From Hyunsoonleella flava (lineage in GTDB: Bacteria > Bacteroidota > Bacteroidia > Flavobacteriales > Flavobacteriaceae), in NCBI RefSeq assembly GCF_004310325.1, contig NZ_SIRT01000003.1:1-64000 (forward strand): a DNA stretch of 64,000 bases, in the 5' to 3' direction. The notes under the pieces are model-generated. The model ran no database searches. It worked only from the letters and a program-made list of their open reading frames with translations, and was not told where the DNA came from. Position 1 is the stretch's first letter. Each line of letters begins with the position of its first letter. Of the stretch, positions 55,098 to 64,000 are shown piece after piece. A program made the position numbers and the translations under genes.

Positions 55098-57044
55098 TTA
55101 TTTAACATCAGCTTTAACTCTCTTTAAAGCATCATTATTAATGACCACTTTATACTTATTTTTAAGCTCTTCCAACCAAATATCTTCTTTATACGTTTGG
55201 TAATCGCTCATCACCAGTCCTTTAACGTCTTCGTATGGTTTTTGCTTCTTAGGTAATACTTCTGAAACATTTGCTACAATAAAACCATTGTTGTGTTTAT
55301 ATACTTTTGAAACGCCTTTCTCCATTTCAAACGTTTTTGGTAATGCTTGATGGCTTACATCCATGGTGTCGGTAGTGAAAATTACATTAATTTCTCCATT
55401 AGTATTTACCAATGCTTTAATGTCTTCAGCAGCCATGTTTTTTTCCATGAGTTTAGCTACTTTCTTTATTACTTTTTTACTGTTAGAAGATGCTACCTCA
55501 GCATAAACCCTAACAGGTAAAACATAGTTTTCCTTATTTTTTACATAGAATTTTTCAACCTCTATAGAATCTGCTTTAGCTGCTTCCCAAATCGTGCTCT
55601 CCATCAAATCAAATAACAACAACCCATCTCTATACTCACTTAAGATATGCGCATAATCTTCATTTTCATTTTCAAGATTTTCTTCTTGATACTGCTTTAA
55701 ATTTGAGTTTAAAAACGAGGTGTAGGCATCAATCACTATCTTATCAAAGCTTTTCTTTCCTATAATGCGTTTTTGTTGAGACAACAACATATCTGCAAAA
55801 TCCGCATTAGTTAATTGCTTATCACCAATCTTTAACAAAGGGACATCGCCTTTAAAATCCTCAGGTAATTTCCATGTACGTTGATAAAAATCTTCATTTA
55901 ATATTGAGACGAAATAACTTAAATCTGGTATCTTATCTGCAATATCATACTTTTCTTTTAACTTTGAAATTAATGCTTTCTCAATCAATTTTGAACGTGA
56001 ATCTCTTTTTACTTTTTGTTCCAGCTCTGGCTTTATTTCTTCAAAAGCACCAATGGGTTTAGCATTTACTAGTTTAATAATATGCCAGCCAAATTCAGTT
56101 TTCACTGGTTTCGAAATATCTCCTTCATTTTGTAGTCCAAATGCGATATCTTCAAATTCTGGCACGCTTAATTGTCCACTGGAAAATGCCTTAAGTAGAC
56201 CACCTCGTGGTGCTGAGTTCTTGTCATCTGAAAACTCCTTAGCCAAAGCTTCAAACTCCTCTCCTTGTTGAATTTTTTTATGAATCTCACGTATACGCTT
56301 TTCGGCATCAAAAACAGTATCGTTCTCTTTTGGCCTTATCATTATATGTTTCACCGTTCGCTCCCCTCTTGCTTTGCGCTTATCCAAAACTTTAATAATG
56401 TGATAACCAAATCCCGTTCTAAAGGGTTGAGAAATTTCTCCAACTGAGGTTTGATATGCCGCTTTTTCAAACTCGTACACCATTTTAAAAGCAGAAAACC
56501 ATCCCAATTCTTCACCAAAAACCGTCTCACCATTATGCACTTGTTTTCTGGTTGTTTCAAAACCGTCGTTCAGAACACGCAATCTTAAATCTTCAATCCT
56601 GTTATATGCAGCTAATGTGTCTTCTGGGTTGGCGTCGTGTGCTACCCGAACCAATATATGATTTGCATTTATATCTTTAGTCATGTGTTCATAAGCTTCC
56701 CTAACCAACGCATCATTTACATCAGCGTCTGTCATATAGTTTTTTGCCAATTGCTTTTTGTAAGTTCCCAGCTCTCTTTGGTAGGTAGACTTTTTGTGTA
56801 AACCTTGTGCCTTAGCTTCTTTTAGCTTTAATTTATAGTTTACAAACAACTTAAGGTATTCTTCAATGTCTTTTTGAGATTCGTCCTGAACCAAATTGAG
56901 ATTCTTATTATAAACCCTTAAAAATTCTGAAACGTATACAGGTTCATCTGCAACAGTAAACAATACATCTTTATGTTGTACTTGGGCAAATCCGAAACTT
57001 ATAGAAAGTAATAAAATTATTAAGACAAGAGACTTTAATTTCAT
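55098..57044 (-). CDS. periplasmic peptidyl-prolyl isomerase with two parvulin domains
   Basis: The 648-residue protein has a signal peptide ending FGFAQ (about 1-20). A chaperone region (about 30-120, EYLKLFVNYKLKLKEAKAQG) is followed by two parvulin units: NANHILVRVAHDANPEDTL with FRTGFGYHIIKVLDKRKAR, and TVKHIMIRPKENDTVF with VKTEFGWHIIKLVNAKPIG. The C-terminal half (about 350-648) has no named domain. It is the promoter-proximal gene of the chaperone operon with the lipoprotein, surA-like and moxR genes. Confidence 0.92.
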   Translation of the reverse strand: MKLKSLVLIILLLSISFGFAQVQHKDVLFTVADEPVYVSEFLRVYNKNLNLVQDESQKDIEEYLKLFVNYKLKLKEAKAQGLHKKSTYQRELGTYKKQLAKNYMTDADVNDALVREAYEHMTKDINANHILVRVAHDANPEDTLAAYNRIEDLRLRVLNDGFETTRKQVHNGETVFGEELGWFSAFKMVYEFEKAAYQTSVGEISQPFRTGFGYHIIKVLDKRKARGERTVKHIMIRPKENDTVFDAEKRIREIHKKIQQGEEFEALAKEFSDDKNSAPRGGLLKAFSSGQLSVPEFEDIAFGLQNEGDISKPVKTEFGWHIIKLVNAKPIGAFEEIKPELEQKVKRDSRSKLIEKALISKLKEKYDIADKIPDLSYFVSILNEDFYQRTWKLPEDFKGDVPLLKIGDKQLTNADFADMLLSQQKRIIGKKSFDKIVIDAYTSFLNSNLKQYQEENLENENEDYAHILSEYRDGLLLFDLMESTIWEAAKADSIEVEKFYVKNKENYVLPVRVYAEVASSNSKKVIKKVAKLMEKNMAAEDIKALVNTNGEINVIFTTDTMDVSHQALPKTFEMEKGVSKVYKHNNGFIVANVSEVLPKKQKPYEDVKGLVMSDYQTYKEDIWLEELKNKYKVVINNDALKRVKADVK

Positions 57045-57070
57045 AGTAGGATATTATTAATCAACGGATA

Positions 57071-57100
57071 CAAAAATACTAATATATAGCTTTAAAACAA
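57071..57100 (-). promoter_or_regulatory. promoter of the chaperone operon
   Basis: On the minus strand this is TTG (57098-57100), a 19-nt spacer and TATTTTTG (57071-57078), an exact match to the Bacteroidota consensus about 27 nt before ATG 57044. Confidence 0.75.
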
Positions 57101-57196
57101 GTTGTGTTAACAAACGTAAATAAAGGGATTTTATTTTAAGTTTTTAATGGGACTTTACTTCAAATTTTAGACCTTTGACTATCAATTCTACACCTT

Positions 57197-57433
57197 ATGC
57201 GACAACTAAAGCTAATTTGGGATTTTCGTGGGCCAGATGCCTTAAAAATTGCGGAGCATCATGAAATCCATTTAAAGGAATATATTAATGCCCAACATAT
57301 TTCTTTGAATATTACTGGTTTTGAATCTGTTAATGAATTACACGCCATAGCTTTTATGGTAGTAGTTGAAGATGAAATGAAACCTGTAAGAGATGCTTTA
57401 AAACCACATCGAGGGCAAGTATATCAGCAATAG
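57197..57433 (+). CDS. small conserved cytoplasmic protein of unknown function
   Basis: The 78-residue protein starts MRQLKLIWDFRGPDALKIAE and contains HHEIHLKEYINAQHISLNI and ELHAIAFMVVVEDEMKPVRD. It has no signal peptide or membrane segment. The four His residues in IAEHHEIHLKEY and ELHAIAF could bind a metal, but the pattern is not a known site. I do not recognise a family. It is a single gene with its own terminator, divergent from the chaperone operon. Confidence 0.7.
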   Translation: MRQLKLIWDFRGPDALKIAEHHEIHLKEYINAQHISLNITGFESVNELHAIAFMVVVEDEMKPVRDALKPHRGQVYQQ

Positions 57434-57450
57434 CTCTTCTATATTGACAA

Positions 57451-57482
57451 AAAAAGCCAAATCTTTTTGATTTGGCTTTTTA
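57451..57482. terminator. bidirectional terminator between the small gene and the M16 peptidase
   Basis: Stem AAAAAGCCAAATC/GATTTGGCTTTTT (57451-57463 with 57469-57481) has a 5-T loop and T-runs on both strands. Confidence 0.88.
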
Positions 57483-57500
57483 TTTTAAGTAGACTATTGA

Positions 57501-60266
57501 TTAATCCACTTTTGTCTCGTTCTTAATTTCCGGTGCCTTTTCAAAATCTCCCGCATTCACTACCGTCCATTCATCAAAAGGTTTAAAGTATTTTTTAATT
57601 ACCTTATTTACATCCTCAACAGTCAAAGAAGTTACTCTATCTTCAATTTTTTTATAGAACATCATATCTCTATCAAAGTACAGATTATTGTTTATGGTTC
57701 CTGACAACTCATTATCCTTTGCCCTTGATACGCTTTGTCCTTGCACCCAGTTTGTCACAGCAACTTTTAACTCCTCCTCTGTGATACCATCTTTAATAAA
57801 ACGGTCTATTTCTTCATTAAATCCTTTTTGAACCTTGCTTGCATTTTCAGGTGCATAAATAGCATATACTAAAATTGAAGATTTAGCATCTTTAGGATCT
57901 CTATCTGAATTAACGTAACCACCAGCACCGTAGCTCACACCATCTTTTTGCCTTAATCTTGTACTAATTCTAGAGTTTAAAACACCGCCTCCAAATATTG
58001 TGCTTGCTACTTGCAATGCCGCATAATCTTCATCAACTTGACTACCTTCAAAAGACATCAAACCAATACTGATAGCATTTTTCTTGTCTGGTGTTTTTAT
58101 TTTCTCATTAACCGCTTTATTCAATCTGTAAGGATCTGAAATCGGCTCATAAGGTTTATTCACTTTAAAATCAGCAAACTCTGTTTCAAAGTAAGTCTTT
58201 AACGCTTCTTCATCAATGTTACCTATAGCAACCAATGTAGCATTATCAGAAATACCGTAAAACTCTTTGTAATAATCTTTTAAGGCATCTACCGTCGCTG
58301 CATTTATATTTTCAATATCATCTTCTATGGATGGCGCATACAATGGATGACCTTTTTCATAATGCTGATTTAGACTGCTTAATTTCTTACTTGCTAAAAA
58401 CTGAGGTTCTGTTTTATTGCGCTCAATATTTGCGAGGTCAGCTGTTTTTAATTTTTCTAATTCTGCTTCATTAAACGCTGGATTTTTTAACATATCCGTC
58501 ATTAATGCTACAGTCTCCATTAGGTGTTCCTCGGTAGTACTAATGTTTGCACTTATTCTACCATTAGAACCTGAAAAACGGATAGAAGATTTTAGAGCAC
58601 TTAACTTATCTTCAATCTCTTGCCTAGAATTATTGGTAGTACCTTTATTAAGCATTCTGGCAGTATAGCTTGCTATTCTACCTTTATTCATAAAGTCATT
58701 AACATTACCGTTTCTTATAATAAAAGATAAATTCACCGTTTTTCCACGATTATTTTTCTTTATAAAACCATACTCAATAGGTGTTTTTTGAAGTTCCCCA
58801 GAATTTAATCGGTTTTGGATATTTTTGTAAGACACATCAAAAGCTTCTCCAGCATCAAGTCCTTCTTTTCCTTTATAGTTGGTAACTAATTCCTCTAAGC
58901 CTTCGGTATGCTCAATTTCTACTCTAATTGGTTTTTCAGTTGGCTTAAACAAACCTACGGTTCTATTGGTTGGAATAAGATAACGTTGCACTGCTGCATT
59001 TACTTTATCAGCTGTAACAGCTTCCACCCTGTCTCTGTGAATAAAAGATAGTCTCCAATCGCCAGCTCCAATAAATTCGCTCATGAACGTTCCCAAATAT
59101 GCTGAATTTCTACTTATTTGGTCATACTGCTTTAAAAGGTTTGCCTTGGCACGTTTTACCTCTTCGTCAGTAATTGGGTTATTTTTTAAATCATCTAAAA
59201 GATTCAGCATAGTACTTTCTGCCTCAACCAGAGATTTTTCTGAAGGCACATTCACATTAATATACAAGAACGAAGGCTCTTTTGTAAAAGGTGAATATGA
59301 ATACATACTTGCAGCCTTCTTTTCATCTACTAAAGCTTTGTATAATCTTCCTGATGGATTATCAGTTAAAATCTCTTCTGCAACCGCCATAGCCGCGTAA
59401 TCCTCATGAGACCCCGCTGGTAAATGATACAATGCCGATACTAATTGCAATTCTCCAACACGACTTAACTCTACCCTACGTTCGCCATCTTGAGCAGGTT
59501 CTATGGTTGGCACATCATTTAAAGGTGTGCTTGGATTTTTTAAATCGCCAAACTTATCCTCAATAAGCTCTAGGGTTTTATCTTTTTCAAATTTACCCGT
59601 TATCATTAACACCGCATTAGCTGGACGATAATACTTTTTATAAAACGCTTGCAAATTCTCAATTGGAACACGCTCAATATCTGAACGATTACCAATAGTC
59701 GGATTTCCATAATTATGCCATAAATAGGCTGTATTGATTACTTTTAATCGCAAAACATTTCCAGTGGAATTCTCTCCACTTTCAAACTCATTTCTCACAA
59801 CTGAAAATTCAGATTCTAGATCTTCCTTGGCAATGTAAGAATTCAACATTCGGTCTGCTTCCAAATCCAATGCCCATTCTAGGTTGTCATCAGTGGCGTT
59901 AAATGTTTCAAAATAATTAGTTCTGTCGTAGTACGTAGTTCCATTAGGTCTCGCGCCGCGTTCGGTAAGTTCCTTAGGAATATCAGGATGGTTTGGCGTA
60001 CCTTTAAAAACCATATGCTCAAGTAAGTGCGCCATACCTTTCTCACCATAACCTTCATGTTTTGAACCTACTAAATATGTAATGTTAACGGTAATGGTTT
60101 GGGCAGAATTATCTGGAAACAATAAGACTTTCAATCCGTTATCCAAAACGTATTCTGTAATACCTTCAACTTCGGCAGTCTTTTTTATTTGTGCATTAAG
60201 TTGAAATGACATGGTTGTAATAAGTAATACAATCATTGCATTTCTTAAAGAATAATAGCTTTTCAT
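57501..60266 (-). CDS. M16-family zinc metallopeptidase
   Basis: This 921-residue exported pitrilysin-like peptidase has a signal peptide (about 1-25, ending QLNAQ). The N-terminal half carries the zinc motif HLLEHMVFKGT (inverted HxxEH, about residue 80). The second half (about 470-890) repeats the M16 fold (DALKDYYKEFYGISDNATLVAIG) without the motif, so one site is probably active. GVSYGAGGYVNSDRDPKDA is a typical M16 C-terminal block. It should degrade peptides in the periplasm or at the outer membrane. Confidence 0.93.
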   Translation of the reverse strand: MKSYYSLRNAMIVLLITTMSFQLNAQIKKTAEVEGITEYVLDNGLKVLLFPDNSAQTITVNITYLVGSKHEGYGEKGMAHLLEHMVFKGTPNHPDIPKELTERGARPNGTTYYDRTNYFETFNATDDNLEWALDLEADRMLNSYIAKEDLESEFSVVRNEFESGENSTGNVLRLKVINTAYLWHNYGNPTIGNRSDIERVPIENLQAFYKKYYRPANAVLMITGKFEKDKTLELIEDKFGDLKNPSTPLNDVPTIEPAQDGERRVELSRVGELQLVSALYHLPAGSHEDYAAMAVAEEILTDNPSGRLYKALVDEKKAASMYSYSPFTKEPSFLYINVNVPSEKSLVEAESTMLNLLDDLKNNPITDEEVKRAKANLLKQYDQISRNSAYLGTFMSEFIGAGDWRLSFIHRDRVEAVTADKVNAAVQRYLIPTNRTVGLFKPTEKPIRVEIEHTEGLEELVTNYKGKEGLDAGEAFDVSYKNIQNRLNSGELQKTPIEYGFIKKNNRGKTVNLSFIIRNGNVNDFMNKGRIASYTARMLNKGTTNNSRQEIEDKLSALKSSIRFSGSNGRISANISTTEEHLMETVALMTDMLKNPAFNEAELEKLKTADLANIERNKTEPQFLASKKLSSLNQHYEKGHPLYAPSIEDDIENINAATVDALKDYYKEFYGISDNATLVAIGNIDEEALKTYFETEFADFKVNKPYEPISDPYRLNKAVNEKIKTPDKKNAISIGLMSFEGSQVDEDYAALQVASTIFGGGVLNSRISTRLRQKDGVSYGAGGYVNSDRDPKDAKSSILVYAIYAPENASKVQKGFNEEIDRFIKDGITEEELKVAVTNWVQGQSVSRAKDNELSGTINNNLYFDRDMMFYKKIEDRVTSLTVEDVNKVIKKYFKPFDEWTVVNAGDFEKAPEIKNETKVD

Positions 60267-60453
60267 GATGTTAAATTTTTATTTTCCCAAATTTCCAATT
60301 TCAATAAGATAATTTCTCACAATAAAATGTTAAACTTTTAAGACTTCATCGCGCTAAATAAGAGGTAAAAGTTATCCAACCTATGTTAACAAGTTAGGTT
60401 TTTATTACTCACAAATAATTGTATTTTTACGCATTAAAAAACCAAATCAATCC

Positions 60454-61218
60454 ATGGGCAAAATCATTGCAATTGCTAATCAAAAAGGAGGCGTGGGTAA
60501 AACCACAACTTCTGTGAATCTAGCGGCTTCATTAGGTGTTTTAGAGAAAAAAGTGCTGTTGATAGATGCCGATCCTCAAGCTAATGCTACTTCCGGATTG
60601 GGCATTGATGTAGAAAGTGTTGAAGTAGGTACATACCAGCTTTTAGAGCATACAAATTCTGCTAAGGAATCTATAATTGCTACGGAAACGCCAAATTTGG
60701 ATATTATACCTGCGCATATTGATTTAGTAGCTATTGAAATAGAGTTGGTTGATAAAGATGAGCGTGAGTATATGCTTAAAAAAGCATTGGGTGCTATAAA
60801 AGATAATTACGATTATATTTTGATTGATTGTGCGCCATCTTTAGGTTTATTAACTTTAAATGCACTAACAGCTGCAGATTCAGTTTTAATTCCTATTCAA
60901 TGCGAATATTTTGCTTTGGAAGGCTTAGGTAAATTATTGAATACCATCAAAAGTGTACAAAAAGTGCATAATCCTACGTTAAATTATGAAGGACTATTGC
61001 TTACTATGTATGATTCGCGCTTAAGATTATCAAACCAAGTGGTGGAAGAAGTACAAAAACATTTTAATGATATGGTATTTAACACCATAATTCAACGAAA
61101 TGTACGTTTAAGTGAAGCACCTAGTTACGGTGAAAGCATCATTAATTATGATGCTGGTAGTAAAGGTGCTAGTAATTACTTAAGTTTAGCTGAAGAAATT
61201 ATTACTAAAAACTCCTAA
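60454..61218 (+). CDS. parA: ParA-type chromosome partitioning ATPase (Soj)
   Basis: ParA moves or positions ParB-parS complexes for chromosome segregation. The 254-residue protein has the deviant Walker A KGGVGKTTTSVNLAASLG near the N terminus, DADPQANATSGLGI, and Walker B YDYILIDCAPSLGLLTLNAL. The downstream region CEYFALEGLGKLLNTI is typical of Soj. It is followed by parB after 3 nt. The start ATG 60454 gives MGKIIAIANQKGGVGK, the standard chromosome-type start. Confidence 0.96.
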   Translation: MGKIIAIANQKGGVGKTTTSVNLAASLGVLEKKVLLIDADPQANATSGLGIDVESVEVGTYQLLEHTNSAKESIIATETPNLDIIPAHIDLVAIEIELVDKDEREYMLKKALGAIKDNYDYILIDCAPSLGLLTLNALTAADSVLIPIQCEYFALEGLGKLLNTIKSVQKVHNPTLNYEGLLLTMYDSRLRLSNQVVEEVQKHFNDMVFNTIIQRNVRLSEAPSYGESIINYDAGSKGASNYLSLAEEIITKNS

Positions 61219-61221
61219 ATT

Positions 61222-62139
61222 ATGGCGAAGGCAACAAAGAAACAGGCTTTAGGTAGAGGCTTATCTGCGCTTCTAAAAGACCCAAGTAATGATATCCAAT
61301 CTGTTCAAGATAAAGATGCTGATAAGGTTATTGGTAATATTGTTGAATTAGATATCGCATCCATTGAAGTAAATCCGTTTCAGCCTCGTACAAATTTTAG
61401 CGAAGAATCTTTACAGGAATTAGCATCGTCTATACGCGAACTGGGAATCATCCAACCTATCACAGTTAGAAAGATAGAGTTTAACAAATATCAATTAGTG
61501 TCTGGTGAGCGTCGTTATCGGGCGTCTAAATTAGTAGGTTTACAAACTATTCCTGCTTATATTAGAATCGCTAACGATCAAGAATCGTTGGAAATGGCTC
61601 TAGTTGAAAATATTCAACGCCAAGATTTAGACCCGATTGAAATCGCGCTATCCTATCAACGATTAATAGATGAAATAAATCTTACGCAAGAACAAATGAG
61701 TGAGCGTGTAGGGAAAAAGCGTTCTACCATTGCAAATTATTTGCGCTTGCTAAAACTAGATCCTATTATTCAAACGGGTATGCGAGATGGGTTCATTTCG
61801 ATGGGTCACGGTCGCGCATTAATTTCTGTAGAAGACCAAAGCGAGCAACTTGATATTTATGAAAACATCTTATCAGAAAAACTTTCGGTAAGAGAGACTG
61901 AAGAATTGATAAGGCAGCATAATAATCCGGACGCCGAAAGTGTTCAATCTTCTTCAAAACTTAGCGATTCAGAAGATATTCCAAAACATGTTAAAAAAGG
62001 CATAAAAGAATTTTCGGAATACTTTGGACATAAAATTGACGTTAAAGTCTCTAAAAATGGGAAAGGTAAAATTATTATCCCTTTTCATTCCGAAGAAGAT
62101 TTCAACCGAATTAAAAAATTAGTGCAGCGTGCCAAATAA
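61222..62139 (+). CDS. parB: ParB-family chromosome partitioning protein
   Basis: ParB binds parS, spreads on DNA and acts as a CTP-dependent clamp. The 305-residue protein has the N-terminal block NPFQPRTNFSEESLQELASS, the CTP-binding motif SGERRYRASKLVGLQTIPAY, and a helix-turn-helix (LTQEQMSERVGKKRSTIANY). A C-terminal dimerisation part follows. No parS-like palindrome of the TGTTTCACGTGAAACA type was found in this window. It overlaps the following gene by 11 bp. Confidence 0.96.
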   Translation: MAKATKKQALGRGLSALLKDPSNDIQSVQDKDADKVIGNIVELDIASIEVNPFQPRTNFSEESLQELASSIRELGIIQPITVRKIEFNKYQLVSGERRYRASKLVGLQTIPAYIRIANDQESLEMALVENIQRQDLDPIEIALSYQRLIDEINLTQEQMSERVGKKRSTIANYLRLLKLDPIIQTGMRDGFISMGHGRALISVEDQSEQLDIYENILSEKLSVRETEELIRQHNNPDAESVQSSSKLSDSEDIPKHVKKGIKEFSEYFGHKIDVKVSKNGKGKIIIPFHSEEDFNRIKKLVQRAK

Positions 62140-62746
62140 ACTCTTTTTAGCAGGTTTTATCACTCTGTTTTGTTGCTTTATTTCCTTTTCCCAAGAAAAA
62201 GATAAACCAACACAAGATAGCATTCCAGAAGCTGTAGTAATTAAAGACACCATAGTAAAAACCAAACCAATTGACCCTTTAAGACCTGCAAAAGCGGCAT
62301 TTCTATCTGCGGTTTTACCTGGTTTAGGGCAAGCTTACAACAAAAAATATTGGAAAATCCCCATTGTTTATGGTGCATTGGGTACTGGCATGTATTTCTA
62401 TTTGACCAACGACAAAGAATACAGAAGGTATCGCGATGCGTATAGACGACGATTGGCTGGTTTCCAAGATGATGAGTTTTATTTCGATTCTCAAGGCAAT
62501 CAGCTATCATCTCCAAGAGTTACCGATGATGGCTTAATTAGAGCGCAGGAGTTGTTTAGGCGAAATAAAGAGGTTTCGCTTTTGGTGACTATTGGGCTAT
62601 ACGCCTTAAATATTATTGATGCCAACGTTGATGCGCATTTATTACAATATAATGTGGATGAAAATCTTACCTTAGCGCCACATTACGAACTGAACGACAT
62701 GGATATGAGCAGTACCGTAGGACTGAGTTTAAACTGGAAATTTTAA
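62129..62746 (+). CDS. DUF5683 membrane protein
   Basis: The 205-residue protein starts at GTG 62129, inside the end of parB (11-bp overlap). The signal sequence or first membrane segment is MPNKLFLAGFITLFCCFISF. The DUF5683 core has LRPAKAAFLSAVLPGLGQAY, NKKYWKIPIVYGALGTGMYF and DAYRRRLAGFQDDEF, with a second hydrophobic region near 150-170. It commonly sits between parB and dapB in Flavobacteriia, as here, suggesting a cell-envelope or division-linked role that has not been shown. Confidence 0.88.
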   Translation: MPNKLFLAGFITLFCCFISFSQEKDKPTQDSIPEAVVIKDTIVKTKPIDPLRPAKAAFLSAVLPGLGQAYNKKYWKIPIVYGALGTGMYFYLTNDKEYRRYRDAYRRRLAGFQDDEFYFDSQGNQLSSPRVTDDGLIRAQELFRRNKEVSLLVTIGLYALNIIDANVDAHLLQYNVDENLTLAPHYELNDMDMSSTVGLSLNWKF

Positions 62747-62772
62747 TCCATAATGAACATTAAGTAAGACAT

Positions 62773-63477
62773 ATGAATATAGCTTTACTAGGATATGGCA
62801 GAATGGGGCAAACCATTGAAAAAATTGCAATTAGCAGAGGGCACAACATTGTTTTAAAAATAGATAAGGACGATACCGATTACGACATCACAAAAGCCGA
62901 TGTAGCTATTGATTTTAGTATACCATCAGTAGCATTCGGTAATATTTCAAATTGTTTAAAACATGGCGTTCCTGTGGTTTCTGGAACTACAGGATGGTTA
63001 GCAGATTACGATAACGCCGTGGCGTTATGCAAAGAGAAAAACGGTGCATTTATATATGCTTCAAATTTTAGTTTAGGTGTCAATATATTTTTTGAGTTGA
63101 ACAAAAACTTAGCTAAAATGATGAGCAATCTGTCTCAATATAAAGTTACCATGGAGGAAATCCATCACACTAAAAAATTGGATGCACCAAGCGGAACTGC
63201 TATTACTTTAGCGGAAGGTGTTATTGAAAACAATGAAAATTATAAAGCTTGGAAATTGGATGATGCAGCTGGAAAAACTATTCCTATTACGGCAAAACGT
63301 ATTGCTGATGTTCCTGGAACACACACCGTTAATTATGAAAGTGAAGTTGACACTATATCCATAGAACACATTGCCCATAATCGTCAAGGTTTTGCACTTG
63401 GTGCCGTTGTAGCAGCGGAATGGCTAGTTGGGAAAACAGGAATTTTCACTATGAACGATGTGTTAAATATTGGTTAA
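62773..63477 (+). CDS. dapB: 4-hydroxy-tetrahydrodipicolinate reductase
   Basis: DapB reduces 4-hydroxy-tetrahydrodipicolinate in lysine and meso-diaminopimelate synthesis. The 234-residue protein has the N-terminal dinucleotide motif NIALLGYGRMGQTIEKIA, the VVSGTTGWL loop, and the catalytic EEIHHTKKLDAPSGTAITLA. The C-terminal block is ISIEHIAHNRQGFALGAVVA. It is slightly shorter than the E. coli enzyme, as usual in Bacteroidota. lepB begins 67 nt downstream. Confidence 0.95.
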   Translation: MNIALLGYGRMGQTIEKIAISRGHNIVLKIDKDDTDYDITKADVAIDFSIPSVAFGNISNCLKHGVPVVSGTTGWLADYDNAVALCKEKNGAFIYASNFSLGVNIFFELNKNLAKMMSNLSQYKVTMEEIHHTKKLDAPSGTAITLAEGVIENNENYKAWKLDDAAGKTIPITAKRIADVPGTHTVNYESEVDTISIEHIAHNRQGFALGAVVAAEWLVGKTGIFTMNDVLNIG

Positions 63478-63544
63478 CAGCATTAATTATTGTAACAAGA
63501 ATTACGTTTTTCGCTCTAATGAGCGTTTTAAAAAAGATTAAAAG

Positions 63545-64000
63545 ATGACTCTTACTCAGTGGCTTGTATTTTTATTAATCATTCAAATCATCCATGGATT
63601 AGGCACATGGAAACTTTATATTAAAGCTGGACGGCAAGCTTGGGAAGCATTTGTTCCTGTATACAATGGCGTTGTGTTAATGAAAATTATCAATCGCCCT
63701 TGGTGGTGGATTATTTTGCTCTTCTTACCTATTGTAAATCTCATTATGCTCATGGTAGTTTGGGTAGAAACCGCCAGAAGCTTTGGTAAAAACACATATC
63801 TAGATACCTTTTTAGCTATTGTTACTTTAGGGTTTTACAATTATTATTTGAATTATCTAGCTGATGTAACGTACGTTGAAGACAGAAGCTTGATGCCAAA
63901 ATCCAGCTCTGGAGAGTGGACAAGCTCTATATTATTCGCAATAGTAGCTGCAACTATAGTACATACCTATTTTATGCAGCCATTCACTATTCCATCTTCA
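63545..64000 (+). CDS. lepB: signal peptidase I, cut by the window edge
   Basis: ATG 63545 opens a frame that runs to the last base (152 codons). It starts MTLTQWLVFLLIIQIIHGLG, with membrane segments at about 5-20, 55-75, 85-105 and 125-145. It then reaches the extracytoplasmic start of the catalytic domain, ending YFMQPFTIPSS, where the family catalytic Ser (usually followed by Met) is expected. The extra N-terminal membrane region before the LepB domain is common in Flavobacteriia. The rest, including the catalytic Lys, lies outside. Confidence 0.85.
   Translation, partial: MTLTQWLVFLLIIQIIHGLGTWKLYIKAGRQAWEAFVPVYNGVVLMKIINRPWWWIILLFLPIVNLIMLMVVWVETARSFGKNTYLDTFLAIVTLGFYNYYLNYLADVTYVEDRSLMPKSSSGEWTSSILFAIVAATIVHTYFMQPFTIPSS

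Noticed and set aside
60300-62139. parS site near parAB
   Set aside because: I searched by eye for TGTTTCACGTGAAACA-like palindromes and found none in the window.

Overview
The window is chromosomal DNA from a member of the Flavobacteriaceae (phylum Bacteroidota), probably a pigmented, aerobic, possibly marine species. The evidence is mutually consistent. Promoters have the Bacteroidota form TTG-(17 to 21 nt)-TAnnTTTG, and genes lack Shine-Dalgarno sequences. There are type IX secretion (T9SS) type-B sorting domains, SprB-like repeats and PorP/SprF proteins, a split transketolase, a mitochondrial-type aconitase and a zeaxanthin operon. No phage, insertion sequence, CRISPR array or defence island is visible.

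Layout. Bases 1-878 hold no convincing protein gene: two minus-strand stable-RNA-type promoters, a cluster of palindromes and one copy of a dispersed structured repeat. Then come thrS-infC-rpmI-rplT (879-4084), a small lipoprotein gene bracketed by two copies of the rplT terminator (4117-5080), the second copy of the dispersed repeat, and yjbQ with an EF-hand gene. From 5982 to 20874 the minus strand carries a five-gene surface operon: beta-helix protein, T9SS-exported Ig-like protein, a PorP/SprF barrel fused to a long coiled coil and a SPOR-like end, a 2741-residue SprB-like adhesin, and a PorP/SprF partner. Bases 21166-30758 are mostly housekeeping (HAD phosphatase, lipoproteins, dnaB, accA, EamA transporter, lptF/G, tgt).

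The split transketolase follows (30919-32736), then a beta-barrel protein, an FKBP lipoprotein with Asp-rich repeats, an S4 protein, a phosphoribosyltransferase, aroK, tRNA-Lys and tRNA-Leu, a YceI protein and an octaheme cytochrome. Bases 39470-44331 hold a B12-binding MerR (CarH/LitR-type) regulator and crtI-crtB-crtZ-crtY, which convert GGPP to zeaxanthin. The rest holds a TlpA-like thioredoxin, mazG, an AT-rich secreted protein, aconitase, a polytopic membrane protein, MoxR and three periplasmic chaperone/PPIase genes, an M16 peptidase, and parA-parB-DUF5683-dapB-lepB, with lepB cut by the right edge.

The observations most worth a second look are: the two-copy intergenic repeat with a conserved closing stem and a covarying hairpin; a near-identical palindromic operator on the -7 boxes of the carH-like gene and crtI; the PorP-coiled coil-SPOR fusion; phased repeats in front of the surface operon; the duplicated terminator around the 4354-4953 gene; an AUA start codon for infC; and a Tgt enzyme without its zinc cysteines.
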